Source: Metalysinibacillus jejuensis
GTDB lineage: Bacteria; Bacillota; Bacilli; Bacillales_A; Planococcaceae
Direction of reading: 5' to 3'
Assembly: GCF_003057615.1 (NCBI RefSeq)
Contig: NZ_QAFW01000001.1
Location: 124,001 to 188,000 of the forward strand
DNA length: 64,000 nt
The translations under genes were made by a program, and so were the position numbers. Shown here piece after piece: positions 1 to 10,800 of this stretch (within the stretch, counting starts at the first letter, position 1; every line of letters starts with the position of its first letter). Below the pieces are notes generated by a model that was not told where the DNA came from, ran no database searches, and saw only the letters and a list, made by a program, of their open reading frames with translations.

Positions 1-357
1 CACCCGAATACAGCGCGTATTGTGATGGAAGACGATAAGGGTGAAATGTCTGTTGTTGGGATATCCATTGGCGGTGGTAAAATTGAGGTAAGTGAAGTGA
101 ACGGCTTTAAGTTACGCTTAACAGGTGGTATGCCAGCTATTTTAGTCGTGCATGATGACCGAGCAGGTTGCATTGCCAATGTAGCTAACTGTTTAGCGAT
201 GCATAGCGTTAATATCGGTCATATGGAAGTATCACGCATTGAACGCGGTTTAACAGCATTAATGGTCATTGAAGTAGATCAAAATATAGAAGACAGAGTG
301 TTGCAACAAATATCCTTAATTCCGAATATTAATAAAGTATCAAAAATCAATACGTAG
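1..357 (+). CDS. sdaAB: L-serine dehydratase, iron-sulfur-dependent, beta subunit (C-terminal part)
   Basis: The reading frame is open from base 1, so the 5' end lies outside the window; 118 codons remain. The conserved stretch GISIGGGKIE is followed by an ACT-like regulatory domain (AILVVHDDRAGCIANVANCL, then the GHMEVSR and ALMVIEVDQ strands), as in Bacillus SdaAB. With the alpha subunit, encoded 11 bp downstream, it deaminates L-serine to pyruvate and ammonia in the cytoplasm. The pair is probably co-transcribed; the sequence shows no promoter between them. Confidence 0.95.
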   Translation, partial: HPNTARIVMEDDKGEMSVVGISIGGGKIEVSEVNGFKLRLTGGMPAILVVHDDRAGCIANVANCLAMHSVNIGHMEVSRIERGLTALMVIEVDQNIEDRVLQQISLIPNINKVSKINT

Positions 358-368
358 GGGGCACAACG

Positions 369-1265
369 ATGGATGTATTATTTCACAACGTTAGAGAGTT
401 AGTAGAGCGTGCCGAAACGGAACAGAAGTCAATTGCTATGCTTATGCAAGAACAGGAAGCAGCGATTAGTGGACGCACTGTAGCAGAGATTCGTGCTCAA
501 ATGAAAAATAACTTAACGGTTATGGCAACAGCTGTTGAAAGAGGTTTACAAGGCGTGCAATCTGTCACAGGCCTAACAGGTGGTGACGCTGTGCTGTTAC
601 AAAATTATATTGCGAGCGGCAAAGGCTTAGCAGGGGATATGCTACTAGATGCGGTAAGTAAAGCAGTAGCGACAAATGAAGTGAATGCGGCGATGGGAAC
701 GATTTGTGCAACGCCAACGGCAGGTTCCGCTGGTGTAGTGCCAGGGGTATTATTTGCCGTTAAGCATAAGCTTAATCCTACAGAGGAGCAGATGATTGAT
801 TATTTGTTTACAACAGGGGCATTCGGTTTTATTGTAGCGAATAATGCTTCCATTTCTGGTGCAGCTGGCGGGTGTCAAGCGGAGGTCGGTTCCGCTGCAG
901 CAATGGCAGCTGCAGGTGTAGTAGAAATGGCGGGAGGAAGTGCGCAACAAAGTGCAGAAGCCTTTGCGATTACGATGAAAAATATGCTAGGCTTAGTATG
1001 TGATCCTGTTGCAGGTTTAGTCGAAGTGCCATGTGTTAAACGTAATGCAATGGGAGCGGCTAATGCTATTGTAGCTGCTGATATGGCGTTAGCAGGTATT
1101 ACGAGTCGCATTCCGTGTGATGAAGTAATTGGTGCAATGTTCCGCATTGGACAATCGATGAGCCCAAATTTAAAAGAAACGGCTCGAGGCGGTCTAGCGG
1201 CAACGCCAACCGGTCGTGCAATAGCAGCAAAAATATTTGGAGGAGCTGTTATGCAAGGTGAGTGA
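369..1265 (+). CDS. sdaAA: L-serine dehydratase, iron-sulfur-dependent, alpha subunit
   Basis: 298 aa, the usual length for the stand-alone alpha subunit of the two-gene Bacillus-type enzyme. It carries the catalytic [4Fe-4S] domain. Cysteines expected to ligate the cluster are visible in GAAGGCQAEVG and in CDPVAGLVEVPC. It starts at an ATG behind a G-rich ribosome site directly after sdaAB. The last eight bases overlap the probable start of recG, and the recG ribosome site GGAGGAG is encoded inside the final codons, so the two genes are likely translationally coupled. Confidence 0.95.
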   Translation: MDVLFHNVRELVERAETEQKSIAMLMQEQEAAISGRTVAEIRAQMKNNLTVMATAVERGLQGVQSVTGLTGGDAVLLQNYIASGKGLAGDMLLDAVSKAVATNEVNAAMGTICATPTAGSAGVVPGVLFAVKHKLNPTEEQMIDYLFTTGAFGFIVANNASISGAAGGCQAEVGSAAAMAAAGVVEMAGGSAQQSAEAFAITMKNMLGLVCDPVAGLVEVPCVKRNAMGAANAIVAADMALAGITSRIPCDEVIGAMFRIGQSMSPNLKETARGGLAATPTGRAIAAKIFGGAVMQGE

Positions 1266-3303
1266 AGGCATACAACAATCGATAACTGTCCTTAAAGGTG
1301 TGGGTAAGGAAACAGCGGATAATTTACAGGCGTTAGGTATCGAGACGATTGAGGATTTACTATTTACCTTTCCTGCAAGGCATGAGGATGTGCGCTTAAA
1401 AGATTTGGCTGAAACACCCCATAATGAAAAAGTAACGGTAGAAGCACGCGTTGAGAGTGAGCCTACCGTTTTTTATACGGGAAGAAAAAATCGGTTGCAA
1501 GTGCATATTTTAGCGGGGCGTTATTTGGTAAAAGCGGTATTTTTTAATCAAGCCTATTTAAAAAATAAACTACACGTAGGGGATACCGTAACTATTACAG
1601 GTAAGTGGGATAAAGGTAGACAAAGCATAAGTGCAAGCCGTATCGAATTTGGCCCGAAAACGCAGCAAATGGATTTTGAGCCTGTTTACGCTTTGCGTGG
1701 CAAAGTAACAAAAAAGCGCTTTACTACGTTTATTCAAACGGCATTGCAAACTTACCAAGAGGTTATCCCAGAAACGTTACCTTTATTTTTACGTGAAAAA
1801 TACCGTTTATTGCCGATTGTAGATGCCTTATATGCTGTACACTTTCCTAAGAGTGTACAGCATGCCAATCAAGCGCGACGCCGCTTCGCCTATGAAGAAT
1901 TACTTCACTTCCAATTGCGCATTCAAGCGTTACGAAAACTGCGCTTAAATGAAGAAGGCGGTAGAGCAATTTCTTATAATTTACCACTTGTTAAAGCGCT
2001 CATTACACGTTTGCCGTATGAGTTAACAGGTGCACAAAAACGTGTGGTCAATGAAATATTTCGTGATATTAAATCCCCTTATCGTATGAATCGACTTTTG
2101 CAAGGGGATGTTGGCTCTGGGAAAACCGTCGTAGCAGCACTCGCCTTATATGCTGTTGTAACGGCAGGTTATCAAGGTGCATTAATGGCGCCTACCGAAA
2201 TTTTAGCAGAACAACATAGCGTTTCTTTAGCAGAGTGGCTCGCCCCTTTAGGCGTTCGACTCGCTATGCTTTCGGGTTCTACTAAAACAAAAGTACGTCG
2301 TGAAGTATTAGCGCACTTAGCGAGCGGAGAAATTGATATCGTCATCGGTACACATGCGTTAATTCAACCAGATGTCGAGTTTAAACAATTAGGTTTAGTC
2401 ATTACGGATGAACAGCATCGGTTCGGCGTGTCCCAGCGACGTATACTGCGTGATAAAGGAGAACAACCCGATGTGCTTTTTATGACAGCAACCCCGATAC
2501 CGAGAACGTTAGCTATTACAGCTTTTGGGGAGATGGATGTATCAGCCATTGATGAAATGCCTGCAGGGCGTAAAGTAATTGAAACTCATTGGCTACGCCC
2601 TGAGAAGATGTCCGCTGTTTTTGAAAGGTTAACATTAGAACTACAAGCGGGGCGTCAAGCGTATGCCATCTGCCCACTAATTGAAGAGTCAGATAAACTT
2701 GATGTGCAAAATGCGGTAGAGTTATATGAGCAACTCGCTAGCTTTTATGAAGGTAAATTTACAGTAGGATTAATGCACGGACGCTTGCCTACAGATGAAA
2801 AAGAGCGTGTTATGCGAGATTTTTCGAACGGTGATATTACGGTATTAGTCTCAACAACAGTAGTAGAGGTAGGTGTAAACGTACCAAATGCAACCTTTAT
2901 GCTTATAACAGATGCCGAACGTTTTGGCTTAGCACAACTGCATCAGTTGCGCGGACGGGTAGGTCGTGGTGAGCACCAGTCGTATTGTGTATTATTAGCT
3001 GATCCTAAAACGGATGAAGGCAAAGAGCGTATGATGGCTATGACAGCTACGAACAACGGTTTTGAATTAGCTGAAAAAGACTTAGCACTTCGCGGACCGG
3101 GTGACTTTTTTGGGCGTAAACAGAGTGGATTGCCTGAATTTAAGATGGCAGATCTTGTGGAAGACTACCGTATTTTAGATGTAGCAAGGCAAGATGCGGT
3201 AGATTTATTACAGCGTGATGATTTTTGGCAAAACCCTCTCTATACCCCACTACAAGAAATGCTAAAGCAGAGCGGGGTGCTAGATGGTGAGCGATTTGAT
3301 TAA
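1258..3303 (+). CDS. recG: ATP-dependent DNA helicase RecG
   Basis: 681 aa from the chosen GTG at 1258, close to the Bacillus length of 682. An upstream in-frame TTG at 1237 is also open but would place the ribosome site GGAGGAG (1239-1245) inside the gene. An N-terminal helix-hairpin-like region (VLKGVGKETADNLQALGI) and the OB-fold wedge domain precede a superfamily 2 motor. Walker A GDVGSGKT is at residues 283-290 and the DEQH box at 384-387. Motif VI is QLRGRVGRG, followed by the C-terminal TRG-type region. It remodels stalled replication forks and Holliday junctions. It overlaps sdaAA by 8 bp. Confidence 0.96.
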   Translation: MSEGIQQSITVLKGVGKETADNLQALGIETIEDLLFTFPARHEDVRLKDLAETPHNEKVTVEARVESEPTVFYTGRKNRLQVHILAGRYLVKAVFFNQAYLKNKLHVGDTVTITGKWDKGRQSISASRIEFGPKTQQMDFEPVYALRGKVTKKRFTTFIQTALQTYQEVIPETLPLFLREKYRLLPIVDALYAVHFPKSVQHANQARRRFAYEELLHFQLRIQALRKLRLNEEGGRAISYNLPLVKALITRLPYELTGAQKRVVNEIFRDIKSPYRMNRLLQGDVGSGKTVVAALALYAVVTAGYQGALMAPTEILAEQHSVSLAEWLAPLGVRLAMLSGSTKTKVRREVLAHLASGEIDIVIGTHALIQPDVEFKQLGLVITDEQHRFGVSQRRILRDKGEQPDVLFMTATPIPRTLAITAFGEMDVSAIDEMPAGRKVIETHWLRPEKMSAVFERLTLELQAGRQAYAICPLIEESDKLDVQNAVELYEQLASFYEGKFTVGLMHGRLPTDEKERVMRDFSNGDITVLVSTTVVEVGVNVPNATFMLITDAERFGLAQLHQLRGRVGRGEHQSYCVLLADPKTDEGKERMMAMTATNNGFELAEKDLALRGPGDFFGRKQSGLPEFKMADLVEDYRILDVARQDAVDLLQRDDFWQNPLYTPLQEMLKQSGVLDGERFD

Positions 3304-3311
3304 AAAATGGC

Positions 3312-3340
3312 TTGCAATCTAATTTATGAATTATTATACT
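3312..3340 (+). promoter_or_regulatory. sigma-A promoter of the fapR-plsX-fabD-fabG operon
   Basis: The -35 hexamer TTGCAA (3312-3317) and -10 hexamer TATACT (3335-3340) are separated by exactly 17 bp. The FapR operator begins 5 bp after the -10 box, so the start point should fall inside the operator. Confidence 0.8.
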
Positions 3341-3344
3341 GATG

Positions 3345-3361
3345 TTAGTACCAAGTGCTAA
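3345..3361 (+). promoter_or_regulatory. FapR operator
   Basis: The 17-bp sequence TTAGTACCAAGTGCTAA is an almost perfect palindrome: arms TTAGTAC and GTGCTAA differ by one base. It closely matches the known Bacillus FapR box (TTAGTACCT-centred 17-mer). It lies just downstream of the -10 box, directly before fapR, which predicts autorepression relieved by malonyl-CoA or malonyl-ACP. The match is seen in the sequence; the ligand response is family knowledge. Confidence 0.88.
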
Positions 3362-3389
3362 TATCTGATAAAAGAAGGTGGCAGTTGAC

Positions 3390-3962
3390 GTGAGAAAACC
3401 GAAGAAAGAACGTCAGCAATTGTTAGTAGAAACGATTACTGACAATCCATTCGTTACAGACGAGCAGTTAGCCACGCAATTTGATGTTAGCGTGCAGACG
3501 ATTCGTTTAGATCGTATGGAGTTAGCAATACCTGAGTTACGTGAGCGAATTAAGGATGTAGCGGCAAGGACATATGAGAACGAAGTAAAATCTTTACCGC
3601 TTGACGAAGTAATCGGGGATATTATCGATATTGAGCTTGATAAACGAGCGTTATCTATTTTTGATGTGGGCGAGGAGCATGTATTTCAGCGTAATGGCAT
3701 TGCTAGAGGGCACCATTTATTTGCCCAAGCGAATTCATTAGCGGTAGCAGTCATTGACGATGAATTAGCATTAACCGTATGTGCTGAAATCTTCTTCACA
3801 AAGCCTGTACGTGCAGGTGACCGCGTGATTACAAAAGCGGTAGTAACTAAACAAAACAGTGAGAAAAACCGAACGCATGTAACGGTAACTTCTACTGTGG
3901 ATAATAAAAATGTCTTTAAAGGCGAATTTGAAATGTATCGTACAAGAGGTGACAACGAATGA
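3390..3962 (+). CDS. fapR: FapR, transcriptional repressor of fatty acid and phospholipid synthesis
   Basis: 190 aa from the GTG at 3390, preceded by AAGGTGG with 8-bp spacing; an in-frame GTG at 3378 overlaps that ribosome site. The N-terminal DeoR-like helix-turn-helix ([20 protein letters not shown], then QTIRLDR) is joined by a short linker to a hot-dog fold domain (residues ~75-190) that binds malonyl-CoA in the family. Members repress lipid synthesis genes until malonyl-CoA accumulates. It is the first gene of the lipid operon and sits directly downstream of its own operator. It overlaps plsX by 4 bp. Confidence 0.95.
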   Translation: MRKPKKERQQLLVETITDNPFVTDEQLATQFDVSVQTIRLDRMELAIPELRERIKDVAARTYENEVKSLPLDEVIGDIIDIELDKRALSIFDVGEEHVFQRNGIARGHHLFAQANSLAVAVIDDELALTVCAEIFFTKPVRAGDRVITKAVVTKQNSEKNRTHVTVTSTVDNKNVFKGEFEMYRTRGDNE

Positions 3963-4945
3963 TTATTGCAGTAGATGGCATGGGTGGCGATAATGCACCA
4001 CAAGCCGTAATTGAAGGCGTATACCAGGCATTAGAGGCGTTCCCTGAATTAACGATTCATTTATATGGACAGCAACAAGTGATGCAACCGTATTTAAAGG
4101 CACATGAACGAATCCAAATTGTAGCGTGTTCGGAAGTTGTTGAGGCAACGGATGACGCGGCACGTGCGGTACGCCGTAAAAAAGATTCTTCAATGGCGCG
4201 CATTTTACAAGCGGTTAAAGAAGGGCAAGCGGACGCTTGCTTATCAGCGGGGAATACGGGTGCATTAATGGCAGGTGGGCTATTTCAAGTAGGGCGTATT
4301 GAAGGTATTGCACGACCTGCATTAGCGACAACGCTTCCTACAATTGATGGTAAGGGCTTTTTAATGCTAGATTTAGGTGCTAATGCTGACCCAAAACCCG
4401 AGCATTTAGCGCAGTATGCAGTGATGGGCAATGTTTATGCACAAAAGGTACGTAAACTAGCTACACCACGTGTTGGGTTACTCAATATTGGTACAGAGGA
4501 ACAAAAAGGCAATGAGCTAACTAAGGCAGCATTTCCGTTAATTCAACAAGAAGCACTTAACTTTGAGGGCAATGTGGAGTCACGTGAGTTATTAAACGGT
4601 GTAGCAGATGTGGTTGTGACAGACGGCTTTACTGGCAATATGGTGTTAAAGTCTATTGAAGGTACAGCTGTAACTATGTTTACGATGCTAAAAGAAGCCT
4701 TCACGTCTTCTACTAAAGCTAAGTTAGGTGCTGTGTTAGCCAAGGACGGTTTACGCGGTATTAAAACCAAAATGGATTATACCGAGTATGGTGGTGCAGC
4801 GCTATTTGGTTTAAAAGCACCTGTTATTAAAGCGCATGGCTCATCAAACGCCAAAGCAATTTTTAGCGCGTTACGTCAAGCTAAAGAAATGGTGGAGTAT
4901 GATGTAACAGCTACAATTCAACAAACGATTGCAAAATCAAACTAA
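3959..4945 (+). CDS. plsX: Phosphate acyltransferase PlsX (acyl-ACP:phosphate)
   Basis: 328 aa, normal length. It begins with the signature [12 protein letters not shown]; the family motifs [12 protein letters not shown] and [14 protein letters not shown] follow. The enzyme converts acyl-ACP to acyl phosphate, the donor used by PlsY for the first glycerol-3-phosphate acylation at the membrane. Its ATG overlaps the fapR stop codon, so translation is coupled and expression follows the FapR-controlled promoter. Confidence 0.96.
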   Translation: MIIAVDGMGGDNAPQAVIEGVYQALEAFPELTIHLYGQQQVMQPYLKAHERIQIVACSEVVEATDDAARAVRRKKDSSMARILQAVKEGQADACLSAGNTGALMAGGLFQVGRIEGIARPALATTLPTIDGKGFLMLDLGANADPKPEHLAQYAVMGNVYAQKVRKLATPRVGLLNIGTEEQKGNELTKAAFPLIQQEALNFEGNVESRELLNGVADVVVTDGFTGNMVLKSIEGTAVTMFTMLKEAFTSSTKAKLGAVLAKDGLRGIKTKMDYTEYGGAALFGLKAPVIKAHGSSNAKAIFSALRQAKEMVEYDVTATIQQTIAKSN

Positions 4946-4959
4946 AGGGGTTTTTTATA

Positions 4960-5901
4960 ATGGCAACAATCGCATTTATTTTTCCGGGGCAAGGCTCACA
5001 AACTGTCGGGATGGGGCAGCAATTTGTAGCGGAGCATGAAGATAGTAAAGCAATTTATGAGACAGCAAACACGGCGCTAAATTATGATTTAGCTAAGTTA
5101 ATGCTTGAAGGACCTCAAGAAGAGCTAACATTAACGTATAATGCACAGCCTGCATTACTAACAACAGGTGTTATGGTAGCAGAGCGCTTAAAGCAAGCTG
5201 GTATCGCGCCTCACTATGTTGCAGGGCACTCATTAGGAGAATATAGCGCACTTGTTGCGTCAGGTGTTATGCAATTTACAGATGCGGTTGTTGCTGTACA
5301 TAAGCGCGGCTTATTTATGGAAGAAGCCGTACCAGCAGGTGAGGGCGCAATGGCAGCCATTTTAGGTATGGATGCTGACAAGTTAACAAGTGTGACAGAG
5401 CGCATTACTAAACAAGGTGATACAGTGCAACTGGCTAACTTAAATTGCCCAGGACAAATTGTAATTTCTGGTACTAAAGCTGGTGTGGATAAGGCTTGTG
5501 TTTTAGCGAAAGAGGAAGGCGCAAAGCGTGCGATTCCATTAGTAGTGAGTGGACCTTTCCACTCGTCGTTAATGACACCAGCAGCAGAAAAACTAGGTGC
5601 GGTACTTGCACAATTGCCATTAACAGAAGGAGCTGTGCCGCTGATTGGTAATGTGACAGCAGATGTTGTAGCGGTGAGTGATATGCAACAAGAGCTTGTC
5701 GCGCAAGTTTATAGCCCTGTACGTTGGGAAGAAAGTGTGCGCAAAATGATTGACTTAGGCGTGGATACTTTTATTGAGTGCGGGCCTGGTAAAGTATTAT
5801 CAGGTTTAGTGAAAAAAGTAGACCGTTCTGTAACAACATACTGCGTGTATGATGAAGCGAGTTTACAAGCAGTAGTAGAAGCGGCAAAGGAGTGGGCATA
5901 A
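4960..5901 (+). CDS. fabD: Malonyl-CoA:ACP transacylase FabD
   Basis: 313 aa. The nucleophile motif [10 protein letters not shown] places the active-site serine at residue 91, and the partner histidine is His201 in GPFHSSLM. The N-terminal FIFPGQGSQ motif is typical. It loads malonyl groups onto acyl carrier protein for chain elongation. The stop codon overlaps the fabG start (TAATG), giving a tight plsX-fabD-fabG unit. Confidence 0.96.
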   Translation: MATIAFIFPGQGSQTVGMGQQFVAEHEDSKAIYETANTALNYDLAKLMLEGPQEELTLTYNAQPALLTTGVMVAERLKQAGIAPHYVAGHSLGEYSALVASGVMQFTDAVVAVHKRGLFMEEAVPAGEGAMAAILGMDADKLTSVTERITKQGDTVQLANLNCPGQIVISGTKAGVDKACVLAKEEGAKRAIPLVVSGPFHSSLMTPAAEKLGAVLAQLPLTEGAVPLIGNVTADVVAVSDMQQELVAQVYSPVRWEESVRKMIDLGVDTFIECGPGKVLSGLVKKVDRSVTTYCVYDEASLQAVVEAAKEWA

Positions 5902-6635
5902 TGACAAAAACAGCAGTAGTAACAGGTGCATCGCGCGGTATTGGTCGTGCGATTGCATTAAAGTTAGCACAAGACGGCGCCAATGTTGTCGTTAACTATA
6001 GTGGCTCACAAGCAAAAGCTGAGGAAGTTGTAGCAGAAATAAAAGCGCTTGGACAACAGGCAATTGCTGTGCAAGCTAACGTGGCAGATGCAGATGAAGT
6101 AAAAGCGTTGATGGGTGCTGCAATGGATGCTTTCGGTTCAATTGATATTTTAGTTAACAATGCAGGTATTACACGTGATAATTTGTTAATGCGTATGAAG
6201 GAAGACGAGTGGGATAGCGTAATGGCTACGAACTTAAAAGGCGTATTTTTATGTACAAAAGCTGTAGCACGTCAAATGATGAAACAGCGCGCAGGCCGTA
6301 TTATTAATGTTGCTTCAATTGTAGGCGTTGCAGGTAATGCGGGTCAGGCAAATTACGTAGCAGCTAAAGCAGGTGTTATCGGTTTAACAAAAACGACAGC
6401 AAAAGAGCTAGCTGCACGTAATATTTTAGTGAACGCTGTAGCCCCTGGCTTTATTGCAACCGATATGACAGAGGAGTTACCACAAGATGTTAAGGATGCG
6501 ATGCTTACGCAAATTCCTCTAGCTAAACTTGGGCAACCAGAGGACGTTGCTAATGTGGTTGCTTTCTTAGCGTCAGAAGGCGCAAACTATATGACAGGCC
6601 AGACGCTTCATATCGACGGCGGCATGGTAATGTAA
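5901..6635 (+). CDS. fabG: 3-oxoacyl-ACP reductase FabG
   Basis: 244 aa from ATG 5901, behind AAAGGAG; a slightly earlier in-frame GTG overlaps fabD and is less likely. Classical short-chain dehydrogenase: NADPH-binding TGASRGIG at residues 8-15 and the NNAG motif at 86-89. The catalytic set is Asn111, Ser139, Tyr152 and Lys156. It reduces beta-ketoacyl-ACP in the elongation cycle. It lies between fabD and acpP, as in Bacillus. Confidence 0.96.
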   Translation: MTKTAVVTGASRGIGRAIALKLAQDGANVVVNYSGSQAKAEEVVAEIKALGQQAIAVQANVADADEVKALMGAAMDAFGSIDILVNNAGITRDNLLMRMKEDEWDSVMATNLKGVFLCTKAVARQMMKQRAGRIINVASIVGVAGNAGQANYVAAKAGVIGLTKTTAKELAARNILVNAVAPGFIATDMTEELPQDVKDAMLTQIPLAKLGQPEDVANVVAFLASEGANYMTGQTLHIDGGMVM

Positions 6636-6644
6636 GTAAAGCTG

Positions 6645-6671
6645 TTAAAATCACACGATTTTTATTATACT
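6645..6671 (+). promoter_or_regulatory. possible acpP promoter
   Basis: A TATACT -10 hexamer (6666-6671) stands 22 bp before the acpP start. The only -35-like sequence at a usable distance is TTAAAA (6645-6650, 15-bp spacing), so the call rests mainly on the -10 box. A separate acpP promoter would suit the high demand for acyl carrier protein. Confidence 0.35.
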
Positions 6672-6693
6672 CAATTGAGGGGAGGTGAATGAC

Positions 6694-6927
6694 TTGACAG
6701 TATTAGAGCGCGTAACTAAAGTAATCGTTGACCGTTTAGACGTTGAAGAGAACAAAGTAACACCAGAAGCTTCATTCCGTGAAGATTTAGGTGCTGACTC
6801 TTTAGACGTAGTAGAACTAGTAATGGAACTTGAGGACGAGTTTGAGATGGAAATCTCGGACGAGGACGCAGAAAAAATTACAACAGTAGGTTCTGCGGTA
6901 TCATACATCGAAAGCAAATTAGGCTAA
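6694..6927 (+). CDS. acpP: Acyl carrier protein
   Basis: 77 aa from the TTG at 6694, placed 6-7 bp after a very strong ribosome site (GGGGAGGTGA). An in-frame GTG at 6685 lies inside that site and is rejected. The DSL motif ([18 protein letters not shown]) gives Ser36 as the 4'-phosphopantetheine attachment site. The acidic helices are typical. It carries the growing acyl chain for the Fab enzymes encoded upstream. Confidence 0.96.
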   Translation: MTVLERVTKVIVDRLDVEENKVTPEASFREDLGADSLDVVELVMELEDEFEMEISDEDAEKITTVGSAVSYIESKLG

Positions 6928-6938
6928 TATAGTCTTGC

Positions 6939-6981
6939 GAGGCACTTTACATCGACGTGTTCGATAGGGAGTGCCTCTTTT
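6939..6981 (+). terminator. intrinsic terminator after acpP
   Basis: GAGGCACT (6939-6946) pairs perfectly with AGTGCCTC (6970-6977), which runs into a T tract. The long loop contains a second small stem (ATCGA/TCGAT), so the structure is a two-part hairpin. It closes the lipid operon. Confidence 0.8.
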
Positions 6982-7018
6982 GTCGCTTTATGAGTGTTAA
7001 GGGCTATAGGAAAAGTAG

Positions 7019-7052
7019 TTGACAAAGTGACGAAATACTTTTGCACTATTAC
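7019..7052 (+). promoter_or_regulatory. possible rnc promoter
   Basis: A perfect -35 hexamer TTGACA (7019-7024) follows the acpP terminator. The best -10-like sequences (CACTAT at 7044 or TATTAC at 7047) are poor or over-spaced, so only the location after the terminator and the -35 box support it. Confidence 0.35.
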
Positions 7053-7098
7053 ATTAGAAAAGGTACACTTAACGTTAGAAACTGAGTAGAAAGGTAGA

Positions 7099-7863
7099 AT
7101 GTGTATGATTAATAAAAGAAGAGGAACGGCCCAAAAACCAGGTGTCATTCCAGAAAAAGCACGCATGCAATTTGATTTATTACAACAGAAGTTGGCAATT
7201 TCTTTTGCAAATAAATCATTATTATACCAAGCATTTACACATTCCTCTTATGTAAATGAGCATCGCAGAAAATTATTTACGGACAACGAGCGCTTAGAGT
7301 TTTTAGGGGATGCCGTATTAGAGCTATCCGTCTCCAAGTATTTATTTGAAAAATATCCAAATATGAGCGAAGGAGAATTAACGAAATTACGTGCTTCAAT
7401 TGTATGTGAACCTTCATTAGTTATTTTCGCCAATGAATTAAATTTCGGTCACTATGTATTGCTCGGTAAAGGTGAAGAGTTAACAGGTGGTCGTGAGCGT
7501 CCTGCGTTACTGGCAGACGTCTTCGAAGCATTCATCGGCGCATTATACTTAGATCAAGATTTAGATACAGTTGTGCAATTTTTAGCACGAGTTGTCTTTC
7601 CTAAAGTAGATGTTGGTGCATTTTCGCATGCGATGGACTTTAAAAGTCAATTGCAAGAAATGGTGCAACAAGCGAGTAGTGGCACATTGAGTTACGAAAT
7701 TATCGATGAGCGAGGTCCTGCGCATAATCGTACGTTCGTATCGAGTGTCTTATTAAATGACCAAGAGCTAGGTGTAGGGCGTGGCAAATCGAAGAAAGAA
7801 GCAGAGCAACAGGCAGCTCAATGCGCGATGCTCGTTATTAAAGAACAGCAAGGAGAAGGCTAA
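7099..7863 (+). CDS. rnc: Ribonuclease III
   Basis: 254 aa from ATG 7099; ATG 7105 (252 aa) is equally possible, since the AAGG ribosome site lies 4 or 10 bp away. The signature [14 protein letters not shown] lies in the N-terminal nuclease domain, with the second acidic cluster [15 protein letters not shown]. The C-terminal double-stranded RNA binding domain ends in [15 protein letters not shown]. It processes rRNA precursors and double-stranded RNA. smc begins at the next base after its stop codon. Confidence 0.95.
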   Translation: MCMINKRRGTAQKPGVIPEKARMQFDLLQQKLAISFANKSLLYQAFTHSSYVNEHRRKLFTDNERLEFLGDAVLELSVSKYLFEKYPNMSEGELTKLRASIVCEPSLVIFANELNFGHYVLLGKGEELTGGRERPALLADVFEAFIGALYLDQDLDTVVQFLARVVFPKVDVGAFSHAMDFKSQLQEMVQQASSGTLSYEIIDERGPAHNRTFVSSVLLNDQELGVGRGKSKKEAEQQAAQCAMLVIKEQQGEG

Positions 7864-10800
7864 ATGTATTTAAAACGCTTAGATATGGTAGGTTTCAAAT
7901 CATTCGCTAAGCGTACGAGTATTGATTTTGTACCAGGGCTTACAGCAGTCGTTGGTCCAAATGGTAGTGGTAAAAGTAATGTTACGGATGCGATACGTTG
8001 GGTATTAGGTGAGCAGTCCGCTAAATCTTTACGCGGCGCTAAAATGGAAGATATTATTTTTTCCGGTAGCGATGCGCATCGTTCGGTTAACGTAGCAGAA
8101 GTAACGCTCATTTTAGATAATAGCGATGAACGCGTAAAGCTACCGTATAATGAGGTTAGCGTTACGCGTCGTGTACATCGCTCGGGCGAAAGTGAGTATT
8201 TACTTAATAATCAAGCTTGTCGCTTAAAAGATATTACAGACCTCTTTATGGATTCAGGCTTAGGAAAAGAAGCGTTCTCTATCATTTCGCAAGGCCGTGT
8301 CGACGAAATATTAAACAGTAGGCCGCAAGATCGCCGTGCGATATTTGAAGAGGCTGCGGGAGTTTTGAAGTATAAGCTACGAAAGAAAAAAGCGCAGCAT
8401 AAATTATTCGAGACGAGTGAAAATCTTCTGCGTGTGTTAGATATTTCAAAAGAGTTAGCGCTACGCCTTCAACCATTAGAAGAGCAAGCAGTGAAAGCAC
8501 GCGACTACTTACAAATGACAGAAGACGTAAAAGAATATGATATTGCAGTAATGGTAGCAGATGCTACTAACCATTTAACAGCTATGCAAGAAGCGAAGCA
8601 ACTTGTAGACAATTATGAAGGTAAAGCGCTAGCCTTAGCTAATCAAATAGAAGAAATCGAAAGTGAATTATCACAGCTAACAGCTAAGAGAGAAGAGATG
8701 GCTACACAGTATGATGTAGTTAATGCTACATTAATGGAGGCTAGCACAGAAGTAGAGCGTTTAACAGGTTATCAAGCTGTTAGTGCAGAAAAGGAACAAA
8801 ACCGCAAACAGCGTCTTGATGACTTAACAAAAGCTAAGCAAACATTACGTGAGCAACTCTTAGAATGGCAAGATAAGAAGCAACAGGCGAATGATGAGTA
8901 TGCCAAACATCAACAGCAAATGAAAGCTTACGACTCTCAAATTAAACAGTTTGAGCATGTGTTACAACGCTCGGTAAAAGAGCTAGAGCAAGAAATTGAA
9001 ATTCATCGCAATCATTATATTGATTTAAAAAATGAGCAAGTAGCTGTGCAAAATGATAAAAAGCATATTGAACAGCAAATTGAGCGTCACCAAACAACAG
9101 ATTCTCGTGTACGTACGCAAACAGATGAAGCGAGTCATGCACTGTTAGCGTTAACAGAGCGCTATGAAGAAGTGAGTGTTAAGTACGAGCAGTTAACACA
9201 ATTAAAAAATAGCTTAACAGCGCAATTAACAGAAAAACGCGCAGTGTTACTTGATCAACAAACGAAAACCGATAACAAACAAAAAATGTTATTTGAAGCT
9301 TATCAACACCAGCATCGCTTGAAAACACGTAAAGAAACGTTAGAAGAGCTAGCCGCTGATTTCTCAGGTTTTTATCAAGGTGTACGCGCAGTATTGCAAG
9401 CGCGCGACGAGGCATTGACAGGCATTGACGGTGCAGTAGCAGAGCTTATTCATGTGCCAAAACAATATACAGAAGCCATTGAAACTGCGCTCGGTGCAGC
9501 AAGCCAGCATATTATTACAACAGATGAGCGCGCAGCACAACAGGCTATTCACTATTTAAAACGTAAAAAAGAAGGCCGTGCGACATTTTTACCGCGTACG
9601 GTTATTCAACCACGCTTTGTGCCAGCGGACATTGTGGCGAGTATTAAAGCGCACCCTGCTTTTATTCAGATAGCAGCTAGTTTAGTAAAAGTTGATGAGA
9701 AGTATGCGCGTGTTGTGCAAAACTTACTTGGTGGTGTCATTGTAGCGCGCGATTTAGAAGGTGCAACAGCTATTGCCCGCATAGCAAATTTTCGCTACCG
9801 TGTAGTAACGCTCGATGGAGATGTTGTCAACACCGGCGGTTCATTAACAGGGGGCGCAGCAAAGCGTCAATCAAATGTCTTCTCTCGAAAAACAGAGCTA
9901 GAGGAGCTAGCTGTTAAACTTTCTACTATTGTCGAGCAAATTACCAAGGCTGAGCAAGATGTACAACAATCACAACAACGTAATCAAATGCTTAAAGAAC
10001 AAGTAGTTGCTTTAACACAACAACTTGAAGAAGTAACGCGCCAAGCGTATGAAACACAAACGACGCAAACCGCTTTACAAAATGATAAAAAACATTTACA
10101 AGCGCGCGTAACAAGTGTTACGACGACACAAAATGATACAGAGCAGCAGCTTATGACATTGTCGAATGAACGTCAAAAGGCGACGGCGCGCATCGAAACT
10201 ATTGAACAACAGCTCCTTGTGATTGATCAACAAGTAAAAACCTTGTTAGCGTTAAAAGAAAAAAGCGAGACAGAGCGCGATTCATTGCGTCAACAATTGG
10301 ACGAACTGCGTCCGAAATTTGCCGTTACTAAGGAAAAGCGTAATCAAGCGAGTGAGCTTGTCGCACAATGTGACGTGACAATTGCTAAGCTACAAAAAGA
10401 AGTCACTGATATTTCCTCGGAAATAACGTGGTTTACAACGCAGGCAAATGAGCAAGATGCGCCGCAAGTCATCGCGCAAAAGATTGCGCATTCTCAAACG
10501 TTAAAACAGCAAAGTGAAGCGAAGCTCGTGCAGCTACGACAACAGCGTCAAGAAAACGAACAAACAATCCAACAGCGTCAAGAAACTTTACGTGAAATTC
10601 GCTTATCGCATCAAAGCTATAACGAGCAGTTACACAATAGTGAACTTAAAATGGAACGTGAAAAAAGTCGTATCACATATATCGAACAACAACTGTTAGA
10701 ACAGTACGATTGGGATTTGCGCTCACAACAAGATGTGCCTGTATTAACGATTGACTTAGAGCAAGCGCGACGTCGCGTGAAATTATTGAAACAGTCAATC

